DNA of 64,000 nt, from positions 1-64,000 of the forward strand of contig NZ_AQXH01000008.1 in assembly GCF_000375465.1 (NCBI RefSeq). The letters run 5' to 3'. Under the pieces are notes generated by a model. The model made no database searches. It was not told the DNA's origin and saw only the letters and a list, made by a program, of their open reading frames with translations. The position numbers and the translations under genes are program-made. The DNA is from Balneola vulgaris DSM 17893 (lineage in GTDB: Bacteria > Bacteroidota > Rhodothermia > Balneolales > Balneolaceae). Below are positions 1 to 8,258 of the stretch, in pieces; the stretch's first letter is position 1; every line of letters begins with the position of its first letter.

Positions 1-4
1 AAGA

Positions 5-119
5 CGTCATCCTGAACAGCAGAACGAAGTGATGCGTGATTCAGGATCTTAAGTTGGCTATGAATGTGCAAAAGGGTTGTTGCACGAAGCGTTGATAAAA
101 GCCTAAGCATTTGCTCTCG
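5..119. repeat. Dispersed intergenic repeat, copy A
   Basis: This is the longer copy of a direct repeat whose second copy lies at 370-466. After an unmatched loop insertion of about 18 bases, positions 37-119 align without gaps to 384-466 with two mismatches in 83 bases. The left end carries the inverted pair atcctgaa / ttcaggat, the core of a hairpin repeat common between genes in many Bacteroidota-like genomes (general knowledge, not searched here). Both copies end in ttgctctcg, and each is followed directly by a different hairpin. Confidence 0.85.
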
Positions 120-224
120 TTCCCAACGTCCTCGTTGGGAATGCATTATAGAAGCTCCAGCTTCTTTTTCTATTCCCCTTTTGTGTGGACAAAAGGGAGT
201 TACACCACCCCGACAGCTGTCGGG
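120..224. repeat. Cluster of four short hairpins between the repeat copies
   Basis: Four inverted repeats are packed here: a 9-bp stem with a tcct loop at 120-141 (ttcccaacg / cgttgggaa), a 7-bp stem at 150-165 (agaagct / agcttct), a 7-bp stem at 176-197 (ccctttt / aaaaggg), and a perfect 16-base palindrome at 209-224. No convincing gene lies among them. Short frames crossing the area follow the repeats and have no recognisable protein features. The arrangement looks like a mosaic of mobile palindromic intergenic units. Confidence 0.7.
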
Positions 225-369
225 TTCGGCGCATGTTCTGCTTCTCTGACGCTATGCAAAATGAAGGCGATTCCTGCTCAATTCTAACGCTGGAGATGTT
301 TGGATCAAATAAAGTATTACAGGGCATTAACACTTTTCTGTTACCGAGCAACCAGCCAACCAATCAAGT

Positions 370-466
370 CGTCATCCTGAACTTGATTCAGGATCTTAAG
401 TTGGCTATGAATGTGCGAAAGGGTTGTTGAACGAAGCGTTGATAAAAGCCTAAGCATTTGCTCTCG
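370..466. repeat. Dispersed intergenic repeat, copy B
   Basis: This is the second, shorter copy of the repeat at 5-119. The hairpin core atcctgaa-cttga-ttcaggat sits at its left end with a 5-base loop, where copy A has a loop of over 20 bases. The remaining 83 bases differ from copy A at two positions. The stretch 225-369 between the hairpin cluster and this copy shows no gene or clear signal. Confidence 0.85.
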
Positions 467-490
467 ATCCCGGGTTGTTGGATCGGGATC
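466..490. repeat. Hairpin directly after repeat copy B
   Basis: A 7-bp stem gatcccg / cgggatc closes an 11-base loop immediately after the ttgctctcg end of copy B. Copy A is followed at the same place by an unrelated hairpin (120-141). It may also act as a weak bidirectional terminator for the leftward gene ending at 499, but there is no T tract. Confidence 0.5.
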
Positions 491-498
491 TTCTGAGA

Positions 499-1056
499 TT
501 ATATCCGATATCCTATTTTTATTCCAGCAATGAGTAGAATGGAGTTTGGGATCGATGCTCCCTTTGGGAATACATTGTGCTGATAGCCGAAGGTGGCATT
601 GGGCACCAACTGAAAACGGTCATGAATAGGTAGTACGTAATGGAGTCCCACCGAAGGTAATATGGTAAGCATCTGTGAATCGGTATTGTACGAACTGTTG
701 AAGCAAGGAGGGGCTATAGGACAAATTATTTGTTCGTTTTGTTGAGTTACTTCTCGATACCAAAAGTCGGTACTAAGTTGCAGTTGGAGCTGCTCCCATC
801 CCAATGACTTTCGGAGCAAGCCAAAGCCAACCCCCACACCTCTACTATTTACTTCGTCTGCAGCAGACCAATTGTTTTCCTCAGCCACCAACACCCCGGT
901 TCTATAGATGAAGTCCCATTGATCGTTATGTGATGTTTGGAACTCCACCATCGGCATTACCCCTAGATCATAAGCTTGGGCTTGGAGATTAAATTGTTGC
1001 TGAGCTTGAACCGTGTTTATGCATGCTAGTGTGAAAAAAACGGCAATAAATTTCAT
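499..1056 (-). CDS. Secreted or outer-membrane beta-barrel-like protein, unknown function
   Basis: This 185-residue protein begins with a clear signal peptide (MKFIAVFFTLACINTVQAQ, cleavage near residue 19), so it is exported. The rest alternates short aromatic and hydrophobic segments with turns and ends in a strand-like IKIGYRI, which suggests a small outer-membrane barrel. Two cysteines near the middle (CPIAPPCF) could form a disulfide. No family is recognised. The gene stands alone next to the repeat patch, and its product resembles the small OmpW/OmpX-size barrels common in Bacteroidota. Function is not assigned. Confidence 0.6.
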   Translation of the reverse strand: MKFIAVFFTLACINTVQAQQQFNLQAQAYDLGVMPMVEFQTSHNDQWDFIYRTGVLVAEENNWSAADEVNSRGVGVGFGLLRKSLGWEQLQLQLSTDFWYREVTQQNEQIICPIAPPCFNSSYNTDSQMLTILPSVGLHYVLPIHDRFQLVPNATFGYQHNVFPKGASIPNSILLIAGIKIGYRI

Positions 1057-1229
1057 GATGGGTATCCCTTAGTTTGACCAACAACGCCTACAATACTAAA
1101 GTATTGTTTGGGAGTGGGTTAGGGTGTTTGTCTATTGCGCTGAGAGAGTGTTGGAGTGAGGTTAAGCCTGAGTTTCCTAGCCTGTCCAAGCAGATGCATG
1201 AGTGGAAATGGTAGGTAGACAAAAATTAT

Positions 1230-2654
1230 TTAGCTGACTACAGCAAATGATTTTATTCTTAATTTTATTTTTTTCAATTCTTTCATGGTTAGAATACAGT
1301 AGTCATTAATCGGTTTTGGATAAGAAACGTCCTCAAAGTCGGATTTAATAATATTTAAACTGAATTCAATAGTTTCAAATAGCTCAACCAATGTGATTTT
1401 GTCTTTCATTAAATCATAAAGTAAGTCTTGTAGTTGTTCGATTTCCATATCGATGGTATCAACTAAATCAACTTCATATGATTCAATGCGAAGTATGTCG
1501 TAGTATTCTTTTACTTTTACAATATTAGATTTGAATTCCGTTGCTAATTTTCTTTTCTCTTCTTGAGAGCATTCTTTGATTGAGCTTAACTGTTTTTGGT
1601 AAATTTGTTTAGATTTTTGTAGAGCTACTTTCTGTTCATCTGTTAGACTATTCAATTTATTTTTAATTTCACTAATAAATTTTTCGTCAATTTTGATTTC
1701 AAGATGGATATCAGATTGATTAACAGGTCGTTTTTGCTTATTGACTTTTTGAGGTTTAGCTTCTTTTTTAGGTACTTCAAGCTGTAGTTCTTTATTTTCA
1801 TTGTTGCACATTTCAATAAAATCTTTTTCGGAAAGTATTTTAATGGAAATTCCATTTTCAATTAATTCTTCAACTTTTCGGTGCTTCGAGCTTTTTTCAT
1901 AACCCGCAAGCTTAGATGTATCATGTGTACCAACAACAAGTATAGTTGTCTTCTTGGAAACTGAATTTCTAATATTGCAGCCGATATCAGCAGCGATTTT
2001 GGCTGCATCTTTTCTTGGTATCGATAATGCACCTGTAAAAACCAAGTTTTCGCCATATAACGCCCCTTCTGAGTTTCCATCAAGTCTTATAGCTGAAGAA
2101 CCGCTTTGATAAGGAAAAATTGGTTGGTCAACTCTTGTTAACCAATCCTCTACTGTTCGTTGAGTTTTCTCACAAGCAATATGCACAATTTTTGCAGCAG
2201 CTATAGCGTCCTCAAGAGCATCATGATGTCCAAACTGGATATCTAAAAAATCTGCAATATTTGCTAACCCATATCCTTTATAAGCAAACTGATCCCAAGT
2301 TCTACGGACAATTTTGGCGGAGTCAAGCCATTTTGGTTGTATAATTTCGAGATTATATTCAGTGCATGCACGAGTTACAGCAATTCTGTCAAACGGCATG
2401 TGATGAATCGTAATTTGGTTTGTAATTTTCTCAGATATTAAACTGTGGATTGCATCAAAGGTTGGAGCGTTCTGAACAGCTTCTTCGGTGATTCCATGTA
2501 TAGAGCTGTTAAATGGGTCAAAATAAGCTTCGGGATTTACTAAGGAACTCCATTTGTCAACAATTTGCCCATCTTGGAAATGAACAAGCCCGATTTGGCA
2601 AATGCTTGAATAATCCGCATTAGCTGTCTCAACATCTATAGCAAGGAAGTTCAT
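1230..2654 (-). CDS. DEDDh 3'-5' exonuclease with BRCT domain and helical tail
   Basis: The 474-residue product opens with a DnaQ-like exonuclease domain. Exo I is AIDVETAN (D7, E9), Exo II is HHMPFDR, and Exo III is HHDALEDA, giving the DEDDh set. A BRCT domain follows at about residues 200-285 (GENLVFTGALSIPRKDAAK to KDFIEM), then a Lys-rich linker and a long, charged, probably helical tail of about 170 residues. The start at 2654 is chosen because the exonuclease motif begins there. An in-frame ATG at 2699 would add 15 residues inside the preceding gene. Exonuclease-BRCT fusions are known as DNA-repair-type nucleases; the C-terminal tail is not recognised. The tail-coding part is AT-rich compared with neighbours (17 G/C in 60 bases at 1561-1620). 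Confidence 0.85.
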   Translation of the reverse strand: MNFLAIDVETANADYSSICQIGLVHFQDGQIVDKWSSLVNPEAYFDPFNSSIHGITEEAVQNAPTFDAIHSLISEKITNQITIHHMPFDRIAVTRACTEYNLEIIQPKWLDSAKIVRRTWDQFAYKGYGLANIADFLDIQFGHHDALEDAIAAAKIVHIACEKTQRTVEDWLTRVDQPIFPYQSGSSAIRLDGNSEGALYGENLVFTGALSIPRKDAAKIAADIGCNIRNSVSKKTTILVVGTHDTSKLAGYEKSSKHRKVEELIENGISIKILSEKDFIEMCNNENKELQLEVPKKEAKPQKVNKQKRPVNQSDIHLEIKIDEKFISEIKNKLNSLTDEQKVALQKSKQIYQKQLSSIKECSQEEKRKLATEFKSNIVKVKEYYDILRIESYEVDLVDTIDMEIEQLQDLLYDLMKDKITLVELFETIEFSLNIIKSDFEDVSYPKPINDYCILTMKELKKIKLRIKSFAVVS

Positions 2655-2659
2655 AGAAT

Positions 2660-3073
2660 TTATTTTTTTATCTGTTTCTCCACTTCTTTTTGAAAGCAAG
2701 TAACTAGCAAACTAAGATTCCCAAGTTCGACATCTGGGCAATTGTCAATGTCGCGTCTTTTGTAAAATAAGTCGTGAAATGCAATAAAATCAGTGCAAAG
2801 GGTTACGGAATCAATTCTCGGATCGTCAATTTTGGGGTTCATTCTAATGAATCGCCAAGCTTGTTCTTTGTCTTTTGTATGTTTGAGAATCGAGTTTATA
2901 GTCTCTGTCCAATGCTCTATATGTTTTTGAAATACGCGCTCCACTCTAGAGTTTAAATCAATTTTAGTCTTGGTTTTCTTACCCTTTTTGATCCGTGTTG
3001 GTATATCGGATGTGTCTTGAAACTTAATAGTCAGTTCGTATGCTGTTCTTGTAATTGTATTATCCATTGTCAT
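2660..3073 (-). CDS. Hypothetical protein cotranscribed with the exonuclease
   Basis: This is a soluble, charged 137-residue protein without a signal peptide or membrane segment. The N-terminal part (residues 1-45) is basic (RIKKGKKTKTKI) and may be strand-rich. The middle appears helical (ERVFQKHIEHWTETINSIL). There are three cysteines but no metal-site pattern. Its stop codon lies 5 bases before the exonuclease start at 2654, so the two are almost certainly one transcript and probably functionally linked. No family is recognised. Confidence 0.7.
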   Translation of the reverse strand: MTMDNTITRTAYELTIKFQDTSDIPTRIKKGKKTKTKIDLNSRVERVFQKHIEHWTETINSILKHTKDKEQAWRFIRMNPKIDDPRIDSVTLCTDFIAFHDLFYKRRDIDNCPDVELGNLSLLVTCFQKEVEKQIKK

Positions 3074-3415
3074 TTATTAAGGCATTCAACAATACAGTTA
3101 AAGATTGTTATTCATTTCACTCTATGAGTCATTATTAGTTCTACTCATTTTGCTGATTAAAAAAGTAATAAGGTAAAGACTAGATCTACTAGTATTTACC
3201 AAAACCAACTCGTTCCCCAATTCAGTAGATACCTTTCCCTCCTCGCTAAAATAAAAAATCCTCTATTTAAACCAATTGTTAATGTGTAAATGCATTGTAT
3301 ACATGGTGCTTAGCAAATAAAGCACTGCGTGGTATGTAGCTATGGGTTAAAATCGTAAAGCCACTATTTACAAAAGCTCATTTTTAAATGAGCCTTGTTA
3401 ACTGTAAACTCCTGC
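3074..3415. other. Intergenic region between divergent genes
   Basis: These 342 bases separate a leftward operon from the rightward DUF58 gene and should hold promoters for both. Two hairpins are visible: gtgctt / aagcac near 3305-3325, and the near-palindrome gctcattt-tt-aaatgagc at 3376-3393, which ends 22 bases before the DUF58 start codon and could affect its translation. No RNA gene or repeat is seen. Confidence 0.5.
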
Positions 3416-4336
3416 ATGATTCTTGATCCAGAAATACTGTCGAAGCTGTCTTCCATTGAGCTGAGAGCCAAGAAAATTGTAGAGGGCTTTATCTCGGGTT
3501 TGCATAAAAGTCCGTACCACGGCTTTAGTGTGGAGTTTGCCGAGCATCGCCCTTATAACACGGGCGACGATTTCAAGCATATCGACTGGAAGGCTTACGG
3601 CAAGAAGGAGCGATTTTATGTGAAGCAGTATGAGGAGGAAACCAACCTTCGCTGTTACACTCTCTTGGATACGAGTAGTTCAATGCTGTTTAAGCATTTC
3701 AGCTCATGGACTAAGTTGCGCTATGGTATCCATTATGCCGCTGCCCTAATGTATTTAATGCATCGCCAACGAGATGCCTGTGGCTTCATCCCTTTTTCGT
3801 CTAAGATCGAGAAGTTTATTCCAGCCAAAGGTACCTATGCCCACTTGCGTCAGATCTATACTGAGCTAGAACAGGAACTAGTGCGTGAGCATAAAGGGGA
3901 AGAGGAAAAACGGACTACTAGTACCGCTGAAGTCATTCACGAAGTGGCCGAACGGTTAAATCACCGCAGCTTGGTGATCATCATCACAGATTTATTTGAG
4001 TCGCCCCAAAAACACGACGAACTCATTTCCGCCTTAAAGCACTTGCGTCATCGCAATCATGAGGTGTTGTTGTTTAATGTGTTGGAACATCGCAGTGAAC
4101 GAGAGCTCGCCTTTTCCGATAATAAAGTGGTGTTCGAAGACCTAGAGTCGGGCAGTGAAGTGGAAGTGATTCCAGCCCAAGTGAAGGAAGATTACATCCA
4201 AAAGGTGGAAGAGCATATCAAGAAGTTTAAGCTGGCTTGTTCAGAGTTCGAAATCGATTTTGAACAGATTGATATAGAGTCAGGCTTCGATAAAGCTTTG
4301 TTAGCCTACCTCAATAAGCGAAAGAGACTCGGCTAG
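3416..4336 (+). CDS. DUF58 domain protein (MoxR-associated, vWA-like fold)
   Basis: The product has 306 residues from the ATG at 3416. A TTG seven codons upstream is possible, but the family usually begins just before ILDPEIL. The signature N-terminal segment is present: SIELRAKKIVEG, then HRPYNTGDDFKHIDWKAYG. A vWA-like core follows with the MIDAS-type DTSSSM and a second acidic strand IIITDLF. DUF58 proteins usually work with a MoxR AAA ATPase in envelope or metal-insertion chaperoning. No MoxR gene or Bat-type protein is visible beside this copy, so it is an orphan within the window. Confidence 0.9.
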   Translation: MILDPEILSKLSSIELRAKKIVEGFISGLHKSPYHGFSVEFAEHRPYNTGDDFKHIDWKAYGKKERFYVKQYEEETNLRCYTLLDTSSSMLFKHFSSWTKLRYGIHYAAALMYLMHRQRDACGFIPFSSKIEKFIPAKGTYAHLRQIYTELEQELVREHKGEEEKRTTSTAEVIHEVAERLNHRSLVIIITDLFESPQKHDELISALKHLRHRNHEVLLFNVLEHRSERELAFSDNKVVFEDLESGSEVEVIPAQVKEDYIQKVEEHIKKFKLACSEFEIDFEQIDIESGFDKALLAYLNKRKRLG

Positions 4337-4337
4337 T

Positions 4338-5261
4338 TTATCGGCAGGGCAGCCAAATAGGGTCGCCATCAAAAGCAGGGTTAAAGGTAAGGCGACTTTT
4401 GTTATTGCCATCGGCATCCATCACAAATAGCTCCCAATTCCCATCTACTTCTGCCCCATAAGCAATGGAAGAACCATCCGTTGAATAACGCCCCAATAGA
4501 ATGTTGGAAGCACTAAAGGTTAACTGACGCAGATCTTGAGAAGTTAAGTGGTAGCTAAATAAGTCAGCGGATTCATTATAGCGATAGAAGATGAGCTTTT
4601 CCCCGTCGGGCGACCATGACGGATAACCATGCAGTCGATCACTGTTAGTGATGGCGGTCAATTTCGAACCATCGGCTTGAATAGTGAATATATCTCCATT
4701 GTGGAGGGTGTCGGTCAGTACAAAAGCGATGTGATCAGAAGTAGGTGACCATTGCGGCTGGTAGGGTTGATTGGCTCCTTCATGTAATACTTGGAGGTAA
4801 CCGGTTTCCAGTTCCATCACCACTAGTTGATAGCTACTTGGGTTCACCTCTTTAGAGAACACAATACGGTTGCGGTTGGGGGCCCATGACGGGACTTCAT
4901 CGCCTGCAGGATTGTTAATCAAAAACTCAGCTTCACCATTACTCAGGGACTTTTTATACAGTGTTCGTTGTCCGTTTATCTCACGACTAAAAACGATTTC
5001 TTGGTAGAACGGGGAATATCTCGGAGCCCCATCACTCAGGCTATCCCCTTCAAACAGAGAAAGTTCTAAGCTTTCAAGGTTCAAGTTATATAAATCACCA
5101 TTTCCAGAGCGGTCGGAATAAAAGAGGAGTTGGTCGGAGCAACTTAGTGCTGCACCCTCATCGGTAGATGGCGTGCTCTGCTGGGGTACTTTGGTGGAAG
5201 TACTGCAGGCCATACACAGGCCGGAGATGAGTAAAATGTAGAGCCGCTTAGGGAGTTGCAT
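4338..5261 (-). CDS. TolB-like beta-propeller lipoprotein (PD40 repeats)
   Basis: The 307-residue protein has a lipoprotein signal (LLISGLCMACS, acylated Cys probably at 19). It contains at least four repeated blade motifs of the PD40/TolB type, such as LLFYSDRSGNGDLY, APRYSPFYQEIVFS, QPQWSPTSDHIAFV and YPSWSPDGEKLIFY. These fold into a six-bladed propeller on the periplasmic side. Length and lipid anchor differ from TolB itself (about 430 residues), and no Tol genes are nearby, so it is better seen as a TolB-like propeller that binds an unknown partner. Its ATG overlaps the stop of the upstream SDR gene by one base (TAATG), implying translational coupling. Confidence 0.85.
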   Translation of the reverse strand: MQLPKRLYILLISGLCMACSTSTKVPQQSTPSTDEGAALSCSDQLLFYSDRSGNGDLYNLNLESLELSLFEGDSLSDGAPRYSPFYQEIVFSREINGQRTLYKKSLSNGEAEFLINNPAGDEVPSWAPNRNRIVFSKEVNPSSYQLVVMELETGYLQVLHEGANQPYQPQWSPTSDHIAFVLTDTLHNGDIFTIQADGSKLTAITNSDRLHGYPSWSPDGEKLIFYRYNESADLFSYHLTSQDLRQLTFSASNILLGRYSTDGSSIAYGAEVDGNWELFVMDADGNNKSRLTFNPAFDGDPIWLPCR

Positions 5262-6058
5262 TAGGTCACTTTTTGGTTCTTGAGAATCTTGTTTAGCAAG
5301 CTAGGATTCAAGCGTTTCATCCAGAGTGCGAGCTTAATTTTTAAGGGGGCGATCACGATTTCCTCTTTACGATTCATAAGTGGTGACCAAATGTTAGCCA
5401 CCATCTCATCGGCAGTCATGGCATCCTCGTGCATATCACCCATTTTGCCATAGCTACTGCCATCGCCCGTCACCGCATTTTTGGTGATGTCAGTTTTAAT
5501 TGGACCTGGGCATACTAAAGTCACCGCGATGTTATGCTCGTAACACTCTTGGCGAAGGGAATCAAAAAAGCCATGTAGGGCATGTTTACTGGCAGCGTAG
5601 CCTGTTCGGAATTTAGAGCCAAACTTACCTGCTACACTGCTGGTAGCAATGATGTGTCCACTGCCTTGTTCAATCATAGAAGGCAGTACTTCTCTGGTTA
5701 AGCCTACCGAGCCAAAGAAGTTTACTTCCATTAGTTTGCGGATGGTATCTAGATCGGTTTCTTCGAAAATAGATCGTTGACTGATGCCACCGTTATTGAT
5801 GAGCACGTCAATATTTCCAAAAAACGAGAGTGCTTCTTGGGTTTTGGAAGCGAAGGTGTTGGATTGAGCCAAGTCGAGCGGCAGGATTTGAATGCGATCT
5901 GAGCTGGGGTCGATTTCAGTTTTAACTTCCTCAAGGGCTTCAGTTCGGCGAGAGGATAAAATGAGATTGGCTCCTTCCTTGAAATATGCTTTAGCAAAAG
6001 CCTTTCCAATGCCTGATGATGCGCCAGTAATCCAAACGGTTTTATTCTTCAATGTCAT
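5261..6058 (-). CDS. Short-chain dehydrogenase/reductase
   Basis: A classical SDR of 265 residues. The nucleotide-binding TGASSGIG is near residues 11-18, followed by NNGG, the catalytic Ser in ATSSVAG, and YAASK with catalytic Tyr and Lys. LVCPGPIKTDI follows the active site. The basic Arg-Arg after the second strand (SSRRTE) favours NADP(H). The C-terminal end (LALWMKRLNPSLLNKILKNQ) is amphipathic and basic, like DltE/YqjQ-type SDRs that associate with membranes. It is cotranscribed with the propeller lipoprotein downstream. The substrate cannot be inferred. Confidence 0.9.
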   Translation of the reverse strand: MTLKNKTVWITGASSGIGKAFAKAYFKEGANLILSSRRTEALEEVKTEIDPSSDRIQILPLDLAQSNTFASKTQEALSFFGNIDVLINNGGISQRSIFEETDLDTIRKLMEVNFFGSVGLTREVLPSMIEQGSGHIIATSSVAGKFGSKFRTGYAASKHALHGFFDSLRQECYEHNIAVTLVCPGPIKTDITKNAVTGDGSSYGKMGDMHEDAMTADEMVANIWSPLMNRKEEIVIAPLKIKLALWMKRLNPSLLNKILKNQKVT

Positions 6059-6156
6059 AAATATGCGATGAGTGAATGAAAGTATTTCTCAATCCGTTAA
6101 ACTTCCATCTACAATATTAGTACTTTTCAGGTTTAAGATAACAAAGATTTAGTGCC

Positions 6157-6858
6157 ATGAATGCTGGCAGAAATATTTTATTAGTTGAAGATGAATTAGA
6201 GTCGGGAGAAATGCTCTCTAATTTCCTAGAGTTGAACGACTTTAACATTATGTGGGCGAAGGATGGGAAAGAAGCTTTTTCCATTATCGAAGACAAAGCC
6301 AATGAAATTGATTTAGCTATTTTGGATATCATGGTGCCTTACCACGATGGCAAGGAAATTTGTAAGATGATTCGAGAGCATCCGGTGATACAAGACATTC
6401 CCGTGCTATTTTTAACGGCACGTGACGAAGAAGTGGATGAAATTGAGGGCCTGAATATCGGGGCGGATGATTACATCAAAAAGCCGGCTAGTTTGAACTT
6501 GATTAAGGCGCATGTGGAATCGCAGTTGCGCAGGGTGAAGCCCGAGAAAGCCCATTGGCTGAAATATGATCAGGTGTATTTAGACACCGAGACCCATCAG
6601 ATGTTCATCAATGAGAAGCCTATTGATTTAACGCATACCGAGTACATCATAGCGGAGATGTTTTTCAAGCACCCGAAGTTGGTGTATTCCCGCAAAGAGA
6701 TTTTAGAGCATATCAGTGATGAAGAGAAGTTTATCTTCGACCGCACCGTTGATGTGCATATCAAAAACCTACGGTTAAAAATGAAGGACGAAGGCAAGCT
6801 CATCAAAACCTACCGAGGCATTGGATATGGCTTCAATAGAGAGTATTTAGATTCATGA
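6157..6858 (+). CDS. OmpR/PhoB-family response regulator
   Basis: The 233 residues form a receiver domain (residues 5-120) with acidic pocket E11-D12, phospho-acceptor Asp57 in LAILDIMVP, the Thr switch in LFLTARD and the Lys in DYIKKPAS. A winged-helix DNA-binding domain follows (about 135-230) with the family hallmark DRTVDVHIKNLRLKM and YRGIGYGF. It overlaps the kinase gene downstream by 4 bases, so the two form a dedicated two-component system. The signal and target genes are not evident from neighbours. Confidence 0.95.
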   Translation: MNAGRNILLVEDELESGEMLSNFLELNDFNIMWAKDGKEAFSIIEDKANEIDLAILDIMVPYHDGKEICKMIREHPVIQDIPVLFLTARDEEVDEIEGLNIGADDYIKKPASLNLIKAHVESQLRRVKPEKAHWLKYDQVYLDTETHQMFINEKPIDLTHTEYIIAEMFFKHPKLVYSRKEILEHISDEEKFIFDRTVDVHIKNLRLKMKDEGKLIKTYRGIGYGFNREYLDS

Positions 6859-8258
6859 ATATTCAATCGAAACTAGCTTTCACCTACATCACCCTGCTGA
6901 GTCTGGGCGTAATCGTCATCAGTTCGTATGCCATTTTAAGTATCCGTGCCTTTCTATTGGAAGAAGGCATCGTGAATTTTGAGGAGGATGCCCAAGTGTT
7001 CGCGAAGTCGTTCGAGGATATGGATCCCAATGAAAATCTCTTCGACAAAGCACTATTTGTATCCAATTTAACAGGTTATGAAATCGCTCTCTTCGATTCG
7101 GAAGGGCAGGTATTGGTAAACATCCCCGATGCCTTAACCGATTATGTGGATGCGCGTGAGTATCTAAATGATGACTTACAGGACTCTCTGAATGCCATGC
7201 CGGGTTCTCCTGTAGTGATTAATGAAGAGCTGTATCCCAAGTTGATTGCCTTTCAATATATAGGGGAAAACAGTTCCGAGGCTCGATACTTGCGTATTAG
7301 CCAGTTAAAGAGCACCATTTATGCGGCCGAGGCGAGCATCCGTCATTTGATTTATGGAGCGATGGTGGGCTCCATACTCGTGGTGATTATTGTGAGTTTT
7401 TACTTTGCACGCTATATGTCGAAGCCCTTATTACGCCTCAAAGAAGCAGCTTTGGATATCGCAAATGGAAACCTAGATCGGGAGATCAATCTAAAGCGAT
7501 CGGATGAGTTCGGGACCTTGGCCCGTTCGTTGAATCAGATGGCTGATACCCTACGTGCTGATACCGAACAGCTCAAAAAGCTCAACGAAAAGCAGAATCA
7601 GTTCTTTGCTGATATCACCCATGAAGTGAGAAATCCACTGCATTCGATATCAGGAGCATTGGAGATGATGGAGCTCGAAAATTTAGAGGCTTCCAAAAAG
7701 GCGCAGTATATACAGGTAGCTCGAAAGCAACTTCAAAGAGTAACGCGTTTGTTTGAAGACTTGAAGACCTTACAGCGCTATGATTATGATGCGAGTTTCA
7801 TCATTCGAGAGCAGGTAGAGCTAGGTAAACTGGTGGAGGGGATTTTACACGTGCACAAACCTTTTGCGGAAAAGAAGGGTATTGCACTGGTGTCGGATAT
7901 AGAGGAGAACCTGAATGTATTTGTTGATCCGGATAAGATTGAACAAGTGATAGAGAATTTAACTTCGAATGCTTTGAAGTATACCAACGAGGGTACCGTT
8001 ACAGTAGCTGCGAAGAAAGTGAAAGAAGGGGTTAAGGTGTCGGTGAGTGATACCGGTATTGGTATCAGCGATGAGCATTTAGAACGATTGTTCGACCGAT
8101 TCTACCGAGCTGATAAAGCGCGTTCAAGAGATAAAGGAGGAACGGGCTTAGGCTTGGCTGTAGTGAAAAGTATCCTCACCGCCCATCAAAGTGATATACA
8201 GGTTGAAAGCACCGTAGGGAAAGGTAGTACCTTCCAATTTGTGCTCAAAGTTAGATAA
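6855..8258 (+). CDS. Membrane sensor histidine kinase (HAMP, HisKA, HATPase_c)
   Basis: The kinase has 467 residues. A transmembrane helix (8-30) and a second one (164-184) enclose a periplasmic sensor domain of about 130 residues with no recognised ligand motif. HAMP follows at about 185-237, then the dimerisation helix with phospho-accepting His256 in DITHEVRNPLHSIS. The ATPase domain has the N box (ENLTSNALKY), G1 (VSDTGIGI), F box (LFDRFYRAD) and G2 (GGTGLGLAV). The ATGA overlap with the response regulator shows they are partners. The 3' end overlaps the convergent channel gene by 8 bases. Confidence 0.95.
   Translation: MNIQSKLAFTYITLLSLGVIVISSYAILSIRAFLLEEGIVNFEEDAQVFAKSFEDMDPNENLFDKALFVSNLTGYEIALFDSEGQVLVNIPDALTDYVDAREYLNDDLQDSLNAMPGSPVVINEELYPKLIAFQYIGENSSEARYLRISQLKSTIYAAEASIRHLIYGAMVGSILVVIIVSFYFARYMSKPLLRLKEAALDIANGNLDREINLKRSDEFGTLARSLNQMADTLRADTEQLKKLNEKQNQFFADITHEVRNPLHSISGALEMMELENLEASKKAQYIQVARKQLQRVTRLFEDLKTLQRYDYDASFIIREQVELGKLVEGILHVHKPFAEKKGIALVSDIEENLNVFVDPDKIEQVIENLTSNALKYTNEGTVTVAAKKVKEGVKVSVSDTGIGISDEHLERLFDRFYRADKARSRDKGGTGLGLAVVKSILTAHQSDIQVESTVGKGSTFQFVLKVR

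Noticed and set aside
103-430. Short frames across the repeat region (both strands)
   Set aside because: They follow the repeat and hairpin sequences, have no recognisable protein features or ribosome sites, and two of them overlap each other on opposite strands.
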